In this document: one piece after another, positions 1 to 7,325 of the stretch
Layout: every line of letters begins with the position of its first letter
How positions within the stretch are numbered: the first letter of the stretch is position 1
DNA from: DASPJL01 sp035628645
Lineage (GTDB): Bacteria; Bacteroidota; Bacteroidia; Cytophagales; Cyclobacteriaceae
DNA length: 21,556 nucleotides
Assembly: GCA_035628645.1 (NCBI GenBank)
Contig: DASPJL010000053.1
Location: 1 to 21,556, forward strand
Reading direction: 5' to 3'
Position numbers and translations under genes: made by a program
Notes under the pieces: generated by a model
What the model saw: only the letters and a program-made list of their open reading frames with translations
The model's database searches: none
What the model was told of the DNA's origin: nothing

Positions 1-691
1 ATGAACTTCCACTGCTTCTTCCTCCTCTACCCATAGTATTCATAAGCAAAAGCGTAGTGAGCCACCCCATTCCGCCGCTTCCAAAATGAGATTGACGAAC
101 TCGCTTTCCTCTGCTGATCATTGGAAGGATCACAAAGAAGAAAATAAAAGCCAATACTATAAAAGGCGCTATAGAGATTCCTTTCTGATTTTTACTTATG
201 GGTTCGCCTTTAAACTCCCCCGCTGCTAAATTAAAAATTGCGCTTGTTGTCTGATCAAATGCCTGATAATATTGACCGGATTTCAGGTTGGGTCTCAAAA
301 ACTCATCCCGGATTCGCGCGACATAAGCATCAGGAAGAGCGCCTTCTAGACCGTATCCGGTAGCAATAAATTGCTTTCTGTCGTCGAGGCTCACCAGTAT
401 GAGTACACCGTTGTCCTTTCCTTTTTGTCCTATACCCCATTGCTGGGCAAGGCGAATTGCATAATCGGAGACATCGTATTGGCCAATAGAGTTTAGCGTG
501 ACAATAGCAATCTGTGTGCTGGTGGTGTCCTCATATCCCAAAAGCTTTAGCTGCAATGCGTTTTCTTCAGAAGCAGAAAGCATTTCAGCCATATCATTCA
601 CCAATTTAGGAGGATTGGGCCTTGGAGGAAAATCCTGCGCCAGTACGGGAAAAGTAAAAAACAGTAGTAATATAATATAGTTAATCTTCAT
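1..691 (-). CDS. Secreted, membrane-anchored TPM-domain (YgcG-like) protein, partial at its C-terminus
   Basis: Reading starts at the ATG on the minus strand at 691 and stays open for 230 codons to the window edge, so the C-terminus is missing. Residues 1-18 form a signal peptide ending VLA-Q. A TPM domain follows at about 28-157, including LVNDMAEMLSASEE and the core GKDNGVLILVSLDDRKQFIATG-like block near 91-112. One membrane segment lies at about 173-192, then a second weakly hydrophobic stretch and a Gly/Ser-rich tail, the usual YgcG architecture in which the TPM domain faces the periplasm. It starts 3 nt after the preceding TPM gene, and lemA lies upstream of both, so the three are probably one transcript. 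TPM proteins have been linked to membrane stress and to photosystem II repair in plants; the biochemical role here is unknown. The family assignment is confident, the function is not. Confidence 0.88.
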   Translation of the reverse strand, partial: MKINYIILLLFFTFPVLAQDFPPRPNPPKLVNDMAEMLSASEENALQLKLLGYEDTTSTQIAIVTLNSIGQYDVSDYAIRLAQQWGIGQKGKDNGVLILVSLDDRKQFIATGYGLEGALPDAYVARIRDEFLRPNLKSGQYYQAFDQTTSAIFNLAAGEFKGEPISKNQKGISIAPFIVLAFIFFFVILPMISRGKRVRQSHFGSGGMGWLTTLLLMNTMGRGGRSSGSS

Positions 692-694
692 GCT

Positions 695-1132
695 TTAATT
701 TTTACCAAATGAAATTTCATCCGAAAGTTCATTCTTATCACCGGCTTTATAAGGAAAGTGCTTTTTAAGCTGCTGGCCTGCCAAATATATACCCTCACAT
801 ATTCCATCAGCAAACGATCCCTCTTTAAACTTTGCTCTCATCTTTTCCTTAATACTATCCCAAAAATCAGGAGGAACGACGGCGTTTATTCCTGCATCAC
901 CTAAAATTGCAAACTTGTGATCTTCCATTGCTACGTAAAACAGAACACCATTACGAAGTTTTGTTTTGTTCATTTTAAGTATTGCAAATATCTCCGCTGC
1001 CCGGTCCAAAACATTAATTGCACACTGATTTTCTATATGGATTTGAATCTCTCCCGAAGTATTTTTTTCTGCTTCTACAATGGAGGATACTATTGCCTTT
1101 TTTTCTTCTTGTGTAAATAGTGCTGAAGCCAT
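695..1132 (-). CDS. TPM-domain protein, short form without signal peptide
   Basis: A 145-residue protein that is almost entirely one TPM domain: FTQEEKKAIVSSIVEAEKNT and TSGEIQIHIE at the N-terminus, then RNGVLFYVAMEDHKFAILGD, the family's central strand block, and an amphipathic helix with DGICEGIYLAGQQLKKHFP at the end. No signal peptide or membrane segment is visible, so it should act in the cytoplasm, unlike the secreted TPM protein that follows it. It begins 3 nt after the lemA stop and ends 3 nt before the next start, indicating an operon. A LemA protein paired with two TPM proteins of different topology is seen in Bacteroidota. No catalytic residues can be assigned, and the 'phosphatase' label sometimes used for the family is not supported by anything visible here. 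Confidence 0.85.
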   Translation of the reverse strand: MASALFTQEEKKAIVSSIVEAEKNTSGEIQIHIENQCAINVLDRAAEIFAILKMNKTKLRNGVLFYVAMEDHKFAILGDAGINAVVPPDFWDSIKEKMRAKFKEGSFADGICEGIYLAGQQLKKHFPYKAGDKNELSDEISFGKN

Positions 1133-1135
1133 GTT

Positions 1136-1723
1136 TTAGAATTGAACAGTTGGAGCTTTATCAGCACCCTCTGCTGCTGCAAAAGTGCCTTTTTGACTGA
1201 ACTCAGCGCCTAAAAATAACCGTTGAGGAAATGACCTGACATAAGTATTGTAATCTTGCACTGCAAGGTTGAAACTTCTTCGCTCGGTAGAGATTCTATT
1301 TTCCGTTCCTTCAAGTTGAGCTTGCAAGTCTCTGAAATTTTGATTTGCTTTTAGATCGGGATATTTTTCAACTACAACCAATAAACGAGACAATGCAGAA
1401 CTCAATCCTGCCTGAGCTTTTTCAAACTGTTGAATATTTTCAGGAGTAAGATTGGCGGGATCCACGTTTACGCTGGTTGCCTTTGACCTTGCTTGTATTA
1501 CCTGCGTTAATGTTTCTCTTTCATGGCTTGCCGATCCTTTTACAGTGTTAACGAGGTTGGGAATTAAATCAGCCCTTCTTTGATATTGATTTTCTACTTG
1601 TCCCCAGGAAGCTTTTACGTTTTCTTCTTTGGCAATTGCGCCATTATACATTCCTGCATACACTTTATAGATTATGAAGGCGACGACTAAAAAAATTCCT
1701 ATACCTATTAATAGTTTTTTCAT
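1136..1723 (-). CDS. lemA: LemA family protein
   Basis: A 195-residue protein with one N-terminal membrane segment (about residues 4-23) followed by the LemA helical domain. The diagnostic block is present: MYNGAIAKEENVKASWGQV, then QYQRRADLIPNLVNTVKG near 47-63. The C-terminal half carries the usual RRSFNLAVQDYN and an FP motif (SFPQRLF). LemA proteins are inner-membrane proteins with a short N-terminal tail and a helical bundle; their function is poorly defined. Genomic pairing with TPM/YgcG genes is common, and here two TPM genes follow with 3-nt gaps. It heads the cluster, with a 113-bp gap to the upstream prfA gene containing a plausible Bacteroidota promoter. The length is normal for the family. 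Confidence 0.92.
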   Translation of the reverse strand: MKKLLIGIGIFLVVAFIIYKVYAGMYNGAIAKEENVKASWGQVENQYQRRADLIPNLVNTVKGSASHERETLTQVIQARSKATSVNVDPANLTPENIQQFEKAQAGLSSALSRLLVVVEKYPDLKANQNFRDLQAQLEGTENRISTERRSFNLAVQDYNTYVRSFPQRLFLGAEFSQKGTFAAAEGADKAPTVQF

Positions 1724-1741
1724 ATTTTATTTATTTGTTTT

Positions 1742-1773
1742 CAAATAACGATTAAAAAATAACATAATTCAAA
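1742..1773 (-). promoter_or_regulatory. Candidate sigma-ABfr-type promoter of the lemA-TPM-TPM cluster
   Basis: On the minus strand a TTTG (plus coordinates 1773-1770) is followed after exactly 20 nt by GTTATTTG (1749-1742), close to the Bacteroidota pattern TTTG-N19-21-TAnnTTTG but with two mismatches in the -7 box. It would start transcription near 1737, giving a very short leader before the ATG at 1723. This is a pattern match in AT-rich DNA only. Confidence 0.3.
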
Positions 1774-1836
1774 CAATTTATTAAGACGTTTAAAAAGCCA
1801 AAATCTGATATTAACTGTGAAAATTGTCAAAGAAAA

Positions 1837-2907
1837 TCAATCTCCACCGGATTTTAGCTTTTCTGCATTGTCTGCCAGTCTTAATTGGCTGATAAATTCT
1901 CCTATTTCGCCATCCACTACGACAGGAAGATTATAAACTGTCAATCCTATTCTATGATCGGTAACCCTTCCTTGAGGATAATTGTAAGTCCTTATTTTAT
2001 CAGACCTGTCTCCACTTCCAACCATTGATTTCCTTTGTGCGCCTATTTCGTCATTGTGCTTTTGAAGCTCAATTTCATACAATCTGGACCTCATAACTTT
2101 AAGGGCCTTTTCATAATTTTTTATCTGAGATTTTTCATCCTGGCAAGAAACGATCATCCCTGTTGGGAGATGGGTTAGCCGAACAGCGGAATAGGTAGTG
2201 TTGACAGATTGTCCACCTGGACCAGAAGCACAACAGGTATCTTTACGGATATCATTCATATTTAACTCTACTTCTATCTCCTCTGCTTCAGGTAATACAG
2301 CAACCGTAGCGGCTGAAGTGTGGACTCTTCCCTGCGTTTCTGTGCTAGGAACCCTTTGAACCCTATGAACGCCTGATTCATATTTTAACATTCCATAGAC
2401 ATCTTCTCCGGTGATATTAGCAATAATTTCTTTGTAACCGCCAGAAGTGCCTTCGGTGTAATCTACCAAATCCATTCTCAAGCCCTGCTTTTCACAAAAT
2501 CTCTGATACATCCTGAATAAATCCCCCGCAAACAATGCAGCTTCGTCTCCGCCCGTACCAGCCCTTATTTCCATAATAACATTTTTACTGTCATTAGGAT
2601 CTTTAGGAATAAGCATTTCTCTGATCTCCTCTTCCATAGCCTCCTTTTTAGGAACAAGTTCTTCTAATTCTATCTTGGCCATTTCTCTAAACTCCGGGTC
2701 CTTTTCTACTTCCAGGATTTTTTTTGAGCTGTCTATATTTCCGATAATGATCCGATACTCCTTATACTTATTTACTATCTTCTCAAGATCTTTATATTCC
2801 TTACTTAGCTTGCTGAAATTTTTCATATCAGCCATAGCATCGGGCTGGACAAGCTTTTCTCCTACCTGTTCAAACCGGTGTCTTATTGCCTCAAGTTTAT
2901 CAATCAT
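1837..2907 (-). CDS. prfA: Peptide chain release factor 1
   Basis: A 356-residue class I release factor, normal length. It recognises UAA and UAG stop codons in the ribosomal A site and triggers peptide release. The catalytic GGQ loop is at residues 231-233 (ASGPGGQSVNTTYSAVRLTH), and the RF1 tripeptide of the form PxT is PST at 187-189 (HRVQRVPSTETQGRVHTS), which separates it from RF2 (SPF). The N-terminal helical domain occupies about 1-105, with RAGTGGDEAALFAGDL at 115-130, and the C-terminal block SGDRSDKIRTYNYPQGRVTDHR is intact near 298-319. The start ATG at 2907 matches the usual MIDKLEAIRHRFE beginning. It is transcribed away from the yfiR-like gene, with a 204-bp gap between them. 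Confidence 0.98.
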   Translation of the reverse strand: MIDKLEAIRHRFEQVGEKLVQPDAMADMKNFSKLSKEYKDLEKIVNKYKEYRIIIGNIDSSKKILEVEKDPEFREMAKIELEELVPKKEAMEEEIREMLIPKDPNDSKNVIMEIRAGTGGDEAALFAGDLFRMYQRFCEKQGLRMDLVDYTEGTSGGYKEIIANITGEDVYGMLKYESGVHRVQRVPSTETQGRVHTSAATVAVLPEAEEIEVELNMNDIRKDTCCASGPGGQSVNTTYSAVRLTHLPTGMIVSCQDEKSQIKNYEKALKVMRSRLYEIELQKHNDEIGAQRKSMVGSGDRSDKIRTYNYPQGRVTDHRIGLTVYNLPVVVDGEIGEFISQLRLADNAEKLKSGGD

Positions 2908-3034
2908 AAAATTTTAAATTGGCTATAAAGTTAATCAAGCTTAATTAATTCTCTATAAATTAGCTTTTTTATATTTTTATTACTTTACCTATATTTTTTT
3001 TTGTTTAAATAATATTTTTCAAATAAATGTTCTC

Positions 3035-3042
3035 TATTTTTG
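3035..3042 (+). promoter_or_regulatory. Possible -7 box upstream of the YfiR-like gene
   Basis: TATTTTTG matches the Bacteroidota -7 consensus TAnnTTTG exactly, 70 nt before the ATG at 3112. The nearest upstream TTTG (3000-3003) is 31 nt away, too far for a canonical -33 element, so support is weak. Confidence 0.3.
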
Positions 3043-3111
3043 TACTTATTGTATAATATATTTACTTATTCTGACAAAAGAGACAACTTATCATTCTAAA
3101 CAAAAAAGATT

Positions 3112-3633
3112 ATGAAATGGACTAAAATAAGCGCACTATTCCTTTTAATGGCATTAGTTTCAGCGCCTGGTATTATAAAAGCGCAACAGTACCAATATCA
3201 TAAGATTTACATTTATAATTTCACAAAATACATCCAATGGCCAGCCAATAAACAATCAGGAGATTTTGTAATCGGTGTGTATGGTAAATCTCAGATGCAG
3301 AATGAGCTTAACGAAATGGCCGCGACCCGTTCTGTAGGAGGGCAAAAGATAATAGTTAAAGAGATAAATGCTCCTTCAGATGCATTAGGATGCCATGTTC
3401 TTTTTATTCCTCAGGGAAAAAGTGAGGTTTTGGATGATGTACAAAGTAAGCTGGCAGGAAGCGCCACACTTGTTATTACCGAGAAACCAGGCATGGCCAA
3501 ACAAGGGAGTGCAATAAACTTTGTAATAATAGGTGGAAAACTTAAATATGAACTAAATAAAGCTTCGATTGATAAGGCAGGATTAAAGGTAATGCCCGAC
3601 TTAATTAAGCTTGCAATATTGGTGAATAGTTAA
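3112..3633 (+). CDS. YfiR-like (DUF4154) secreted protein
   Basis: A 173-residue protein with a signal peptide at about 1-24 (cleavage after IIKA, before QQ). The mature part fits the YfiR/DUF4154 family from end to end: IYIYNFTKYIQWP at 32-44, then FVIGVYGKS, a GGQKIIVKEI strand, GCHVLFIPQ at 93-101, LVITEKPGMAKQGSAINFVI at 120-139, and a final helix LKVMPDLIKLAILV. In Pseudomonas, YfiR is a periplasmic protein that represses the inner-membrane HAMP-GGDEF enzyme YfiN. Here the next gene, 96 bp downstream on the same strand, also encodes a membrane protein with an extracytoplasmic region and HAMP domain but no GGDEF. I infer that it may be the periplasmic ligand or regulator of that sensor. 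The family call is good; the partnership is inference. Confidence 0.82.
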   Translation: MKWTKISALFLLMALVSAPGIIKAQQYQYHKIYIYNFTKYIQWPANKQSGDFVIGVYGKSQMQNELNEMAATRSVGGQKIIVKEINAPSDALGCHVLFIPQGKSEVLDDVQSKLAGSATLVITEKPGMAKQGSAINFVIIGGKLKYELNKASIDKAGLKVMPDLIKLAILVNS

Positions 3634-3669
3634 AAAGAAATCTAAAAGCAACATTGTACCTTTCTTTTA

Positions 3670-3686
3670 TTAAATACTGTATTTAA
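3670..3686. promoter_or_regulatory. 17-bp perfect palindrome between the YfiR-like and sensor genes
   Basis: TTAAATACTGTATTTAA reads identically on both strands except the central base. It lies 44 bp before the sensor ATG at 3730. It could be an operator for a dimeric regulator or a weak hairpin; A/T content makes chance occurrence possible. Confidence 0.35.
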
Positions 3687-3729
3687 CACTTACACAGGAA
3701 CTATATTAGCGCGTTAACATTCAAAATAA

Positions 3730-5640
3730 ATGAAAAAATTTAGGTTTACTATAGGGAAAAAGATTTTTGCTGCCTTTCTAATGCTAATTATAATATTCAC
3801 TTTGAATGGAATAATAAGCTTGGTGACTTTAGAAAAAAGTGGGAAGTTGATAAAGCAGACCTCCGACGTAGTCAGACCTTCTTCGGACACCATGAAGAAA
3901 TTGAAACTTCTGGTGACTGAATCAAAAATGTACATTACCAACTGGGTATACCTCCAAAGTAATACCGCAGACAAAGAAGCCCTGAAAGAGCTGCATAACT
4001 TTCAATTTCCCGCCATTAAGGAGGAGCTTGATAACCTAAAAAATTCATGGAAAGATACCACACACAAAGTTGAAATTGACAGTGTAATTACCTCTTTTGA
4101 AACCATCCTTGAAGTTGAAAAAGGAATAATGAGCAAACTTGTTTCTTTTGAAAGTTACCAGGATCCAGGTTTATTATTTGAAGCTTCTGATGCTATTGAA
4201 GGACAAATCATCCCCATGACGGCCCGGATTATAGAGAAAATTGATGCCATTACTGAAGCACAAAATGAAACGGCTCAACAATCAGAAGCAGAAATTATCG
4301 AATCTTTCAATTCATTAAGGTGGACCATTATTTCTCTTTGGATTATAATTTCTTTTCTTGGATTAATAGCAGCGATTATTACTTCACAATCCATCACCAA
4401 ACCGATCACTTATATCAAAAATGTGATTCTTCAATTAGGAAAAGGTGAGCTTCCAGAAGAAAGCAATAAAAAATTCGGAAAAGATGAAATTGGCGAAATG
4501 GCCTTTGCCGTAGAAAAGCTTGTAAACGGCTTACAATCCACTTCAGCATTTGCAGAAAATATCGGAAAAGGAAATTATAAGGCAGAGTTTACTCCACTAA
4601 GTGAGAATGATGTGCTTGGCAATTCCTTAATAAATATGAGGGATAACCTGGAAAAAGTTGCCGATGATGACAAAAAGAGAAGTTGGACAACAGAAGGTTT
4701 AGCAAAATTTGGAGAGATTCTAAGGAAGAACAACGACAACATCACAAAACTATCTGACGAAATCATTTCCAATTTGATAAAATACCTGAATGCCAATCAG
4801 GGTGGATTATTTATTTTAAACAGTGAAAATTCAGAAGAACCATATTTATACCTAAGCGCCTGCTATGCCTGGGATAAAAAGAAATATATAGAACAACAGA
4901 TCCATAGAGGCGAAGGATTGGCAGGTCAGGCCTGGCAAGAGAAGGACACCATTTATGTTACCGACGTTCCTAATGAATATATCAATATCACTTCAGGCTT
5001 AGGGGCAGCAAATCCAAAATGCATATTAATTGTACCCCTAAAAGTAAATGATGAGGTCTTTGGTATAATTGAAATTGCTTCCTTTAAAGAAATTAGGGAT
5101 TTTGAAAAAGAGTTTGTGGAGAAAATAGCCGAAAGTATTGCTTCCACTATTTCTTCTGTCAAGATTAATGAGAGGACTCAACTGCTCCTTGAGGAATCTA
5201 CTGCTTTAACAGAGCAGATGAGATCACAGGAAGAAGAGATGCGTCAGAATATGGAGGAGTTGCAAGCTACTCAGGAGGAAATGCAGCGTTCCCAAAAAGA
5301 CCGGGAAGATAAGGAAACTATCATAAATGCAACTAACATGATGTTGGAACTTGATGAAAAGTTCAACATTACATATATCAACTACTTATTTAGTGAAGTT
5401 TTGAAGTTTGACTTCCAGGAAATAAACGGAAAACCATTCGACACTTTTATAACCAATAAAGACGGGTTTGAAAAAGCTAAAGAAGAAATGGTGAAAGGCA
5501 ATCCTTGGTCAACCATTTTAAATATCAAAAACAAAAGTAATAAGAGTGTAAAAGTTAAAGCTTCAGGAGGAATTATTTACGACAAAAACAGCATAAGTAA
5601 TAAATATATGCTTATTTTGACGGATATAACCTCAGGATGA
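3730..5640 (+). CDS. Membrane sensor with HAMP, GAF and PAS domains and no catalytic output domain
   Basis: A 636-residue protein. Membrane segment 1 is at about 12-34 and segment 2 at about 199-219, enclosing a ~160-residue helical extracytoplasmic domain like the four-helix bundle of chemoreceptors. HAMP follows at about 220-272 (SITKPITYIKNVILQLGKGE; KDEIGEMAFAVEKLV), then a second HAMP-like linker (AENIGKGNYKAEF), a GAF domain at about 337-478 (RGEGLAGQAWQ, ILIVPLKVNDEVFGIIEIAS), a coiled coil at 480-530 (EEEMRQNMEELQATQEEMQR) and a C-terminal PAS-like domain at 531-633. No histidine kinase, GGDEF, EAL or MCP signalling hairpin is present, so output probably goes through protein partners. 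This layout with the QATQEEM coiled coil is frequent in Cytophagales. Its stop codon overlaps the following lipoprotein start (ATGA), and a YfiR-like gene precedes it. The stimulus is unknown. Confidence 0.85.
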   Translation: MKKFRFTIGKKIFAAFLMLIIIFTLNGIISLVTLEKSGKLIKQTSDVVRPSSDTMKKLKLLVTESKMYITNWVYLQSNTADKEALKELHNFQFPAIKEELDNLKNSWKDTTHKVEIDSVITSFETILEVEKGIMSKLVSFESYQDPGLLFEASDAIEGQIIPMTARIIEKIDAITEAQNETAQQSEAEIIESFNSLRWTIISLWIIISFLGLIAAIITSQSITKPITYIKNVILQLGKGELPEESNKKFGKDEIGEMAFAVEKLVNGLQSTSAFAENIGKGNYKAEFTPLSENDVLGNSLINMRDNLEKVADDDKKRSWTTEGLAKFGEILRKNNDNITKLSDEIISNLIKYLNANQGGLFILNSENSEEPYLYLSACYAWDKKKYIEQQIHRGEGLAGQAWQEKDTIYVTDVPNEYINITSGLGAANPKCILIVPLKVNDEVFGIIEIASFKEIRDFEKEFVEKIAESIASTISSVKINERTQLLLEESTALTEQMRSQEEEMRQNMEELQATQEEMQRSQKDREDKETIINATNMMLELDEKFNITYINYLFSEVLKFDFQEINGKPFDTFITNKDGFEKAKEEMVKGNPWSTILNIKNKSNKSVKVKASGGIIYDKNSISNKYMLILTDITSG

Positions 5641-6179
5641 AAAAACCTTTTAATTACTTCTTTTTAATATTATTTGTAGCCCTCTTTAATTGCGGAAAAA
5701 CAGAAAGAGTAGATACTGAATCTGTTAAAGATGCCATGAAAAGCAGGGAAATAAAAAAGGTATCGGACGCTGAAATAATTGAAAAAGGTTTAAAAAAAGG
5801 TAAAGAAGATTTCAGGCTCCTTTTAGAATGCATTAACAAAAATCAGCAAAAAAGCCGTTCTTACGCCCAGTGCCTTATCCCCGAAAGATCTTCTATGATC
5901 GATACGTTGAAGATTTTTATTCCAGGATCTAGTCCTGGGGATTTCAAAAAAGTGGAAAAGGAGCTAATTGAAGCCTATCAATATACTTTTTCCCAAAACC
6001 AATCTCTTCATCCTAATATTCAGGATTTAGACAACGACTTAATTCTATATACCGCTCCGTTTTTTACTTCAGCTGCGGATGGCAAATTTTATGAGGAAGA
6101 AACTAAAGATGAAAAGCCTCAATCTTTTGGTATTGCCTTTATCTTTTACAGCAAGAGGCAATTAATTCTAGACCTTTAA
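5637..6179 (+). CDS. Predicted lipoprotein of unknown function
   Basis: A 180-residue protein whose start overlaps the sensor stop by 4 nt (ATGA), implying translational coupling. Residues 1-18 are a lipoprotein signal ending LFVALFN with the acceptor cysteine at 19. Asn at -1 is not the classical Gly/Ala/Ser, but the predicted lipoprotein methyltransferase encoded at 6615-7310 has the same FFNC arrangement. The mature part is Lys- and Glu-rich with a helical stretch (SDAEIIEKGLKKGKEDFRLL) and a C-terminal segment ending IAFIFYSKRQLILDL. I do not recognise a family. In Pseudomonas yfiBNR the third partner is also a lipoprotein (YfiB), but this protein shows no OmpA-like motif, so the parallel concerns gene order and location only. 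A role with the sensor is inferred from the coupling. Confidence 0.72.
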   Translation: MKKPFNYFFLILFVALFNCGKTERVDTESVKDAMKSREIKKVSDAEIIEKGLKKGKEDFRLLLECINKNQQKSRSYAQCLIPERSSMIDTLKIFIPGSSPGDFKKVEKELIEAYQYTFSQNQSLHPNIQDLDNDLILYTAPFFTSAADGKFYEEETKDEKPQSFGIAFIFYSKRQLILDL

Positions 6180-6325
6180 TAATCGGGTCTGAAAAGTAAA
6201 AAAGCGCTTCAATAATAAATTAGATGGGACAGCGAAAAACTTCAGGGTTGTTCCTGCTCACTGTTTCAATAATCCTTTTTTTGTATTATTCTAATTTTTA
6301 GACCGTCTTCCATGTATTTTCTTCC

Positions 6326-6369
6326 TTCGCTGTAGGTTCGCTGTAGATTCGCTCTAGGTTCGATGTAGG
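6326..6369. repeat. 11-bp tandem repeat, four copies
   Basis: Four back-to-back units: TTCGCTGTAGG, TTCGCTGTAGA, TTCGCTCTAGG and TTCGATGTAGG. Each differs from the consensus by at most one base, with no gaps. It lies in non-coding DNA 147 bp after the lipoprotein stop. Confidence 0.93.
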
Positions 6370-6420
6370 TATATCTTGTACTTTCAGAAGTTTTGAATCC
6401 GTCTTTTTAATCCATATAAT

Positions 6421-6446
6421 AAAAAAAGCTCCAATGGTTAGAGCTT
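6421..6446 (-). terminator. Intrinsic terminator for the SRPBCC-methyltransferase pair
   Basis: AAGCTC (6426-6431) and GAGCTT (6441-6446) form a 6-bp stem with a 9-nt loop. On the minus strand the stem runs into a T tract (plus-strand A run 6421-6427), as in a factor-independent terminator, about 170 nt after the methyltransferase stop. On the plus strand a weaker T-rich stretch (6448-6451) follows, so it might also act bidirectionally for the lipoprotein gene. Confidence 0.65.
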
Positions 6447-6614
6447 CTTTTAATTAAACCAAAACTACTATGAAAAACATTATTATTTTGAAGGTAATCC
6501 TCAAAAAATAATGAATATTAATTCTCTTTAGCTGGATTTAAACCAGGAATAATAAATATATAAAAACCTTAAATGGTTGTCAATTACCTTCTTAATTTTT
6601 TTATATATTTTTAT

Positions 6615-7310
6615 TTAGGAAGCTTTAAGTATGTATTGATAAGGCAAGCTTACAGAATCTACTTTAAAGTCCTTAAAACCTGCCTTTTTTAACTCTGCCA
6701 TTGCCTTTTCCACACTTACTTTTATGTTATTGGGAGGTCCCACCGGTGTATTTTTTTCTTTAAAATCTACAATACAAAGGAATCCGTTGGACTTTAATAT
6801 TCTTTTGACCTTCTTAAAATATTGCGGACGATTATTGATGTATGAATAAGTATTAACCAACAATATCAAATCCATTTGTTTGGGAAACAGGCCCGGATCA
6901 GAGGGAGACGCCAACACTGTAATTACATTTTGGCCAATTCCATAATGCAACCCCTCTTTTCTTTCTTCTATATAGTCAAGAAATCTTTTATCTATTTCTA
7001 CTGCATAAACGGTATCTGCTTTTTTTGCGAGTTTAAAAGAAAAATATCCCGTACCGGCACCTATGTCAGCGATTGTTTTACCTGATAAATCCCCCAAAAA
7101 ATTTAAAATAGTTTCAGGATGCTGCCATTTGTCACGATCCTCGGCTTCATACTCTTCAATTAAATCATCGAATTCCGTAAAGGAAACCGTGTCATCATGA
7201 TCATCGATAGGGGTTAAAGGAACTTCTTCGTTGTATGAATCTTCTTTTTTAGAACTGCAATTGAAAAATATTATTAAGACTAAAAAATATAAGCTTGAAT
7301 ACTTCAACAT
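6615..7310 (-). CDS. Predicted lipoprotein class I SAM-dependent methyltransferase
   Basis: A 231-residue protein. The first 17 residues are a hydrophobic signal followed by Cys18 in IIFFNCSSKKED, which looks like a lipobox with Asn at -1. After an acidic linker (about 22-60) comes a complete Rossmann methyltransferase: motif I IADIGAGTGYF at 80-90, the acidic ribose-binding residue in VYAVEID near 105-107, MDLILLVNTYSYI at 146-158 and VDFKEKNTPVGPP at 181-193, ending LPYQYILKAS. The linker segment EDRDKWQHPETIL resembles the start of related lipoprotein-type methyltransferases of Bacteroidota. An enzyme needing S-adenosylmethionine outside the cytoplasm is hard to reconcile with the known distribution of the cofactor. 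Substrate unknown. It lies 15 nt downstream of the SRPBCC gene, so the two are probably co-transcribed. The alternative is a membrane-anchored enzyme facing the cytoplasm. Confidence 0.85.
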   Translation of the reverse strand: MLKYSSLYFLVLIIFFNCSSKKEDSYNEEVPLTPIDDHDDTVSFTEFDDLIEEYEAEDRDKWQHPETILNFLGDLSGKTIADIGAGTGYFSFKLAKKADTVYAVEIDKRFLDYIEERKEGLHYGIGQNVITVLASPSDPGLFPKQMDLILLVNTYSYINNRPQYFKKVKRILKSNGFLCIVDFKEKNTPVGPPNNIKVSVEKAMAELKKAGFKDFKVDSVSLPYQYILKAS

Positions 7311-7325
7311 TTATTTAAATTTAAT

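Larger units (their letters stand above)
6180..6614. other. Intergenic region between convergent genes, 435 bp
   Basis: AT-rich non-coding DNA between the lipoprotein gene and the methyltransferase gene. It contains a four-copy 11-bp tandem repeat (6326-6369), an intrinsic terminator read on the minus strand (6421-6446) and a 13-codon reading frame at 6470-6511 that I do not regard as a gene. No other structure was seen. Confidence 0.7.

Noticed and set aside
5922..5938. Inverted repeat CCAGGA-TCTAG-TCCTGG
   Set aside because: It lies inside the lipoprotein coding region, has no T tract, and short coding palindromes of this size are expected by chance.
6470..6511. 13-codon reading frame (MKNIIILKVILKK) after the 6421-6446 hairpin, resembling a leader peptide
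   Set aside because: It follows the terminator, is not followed by a plus-strand gene, and its composition is what AT-rich DNA gives by chance.
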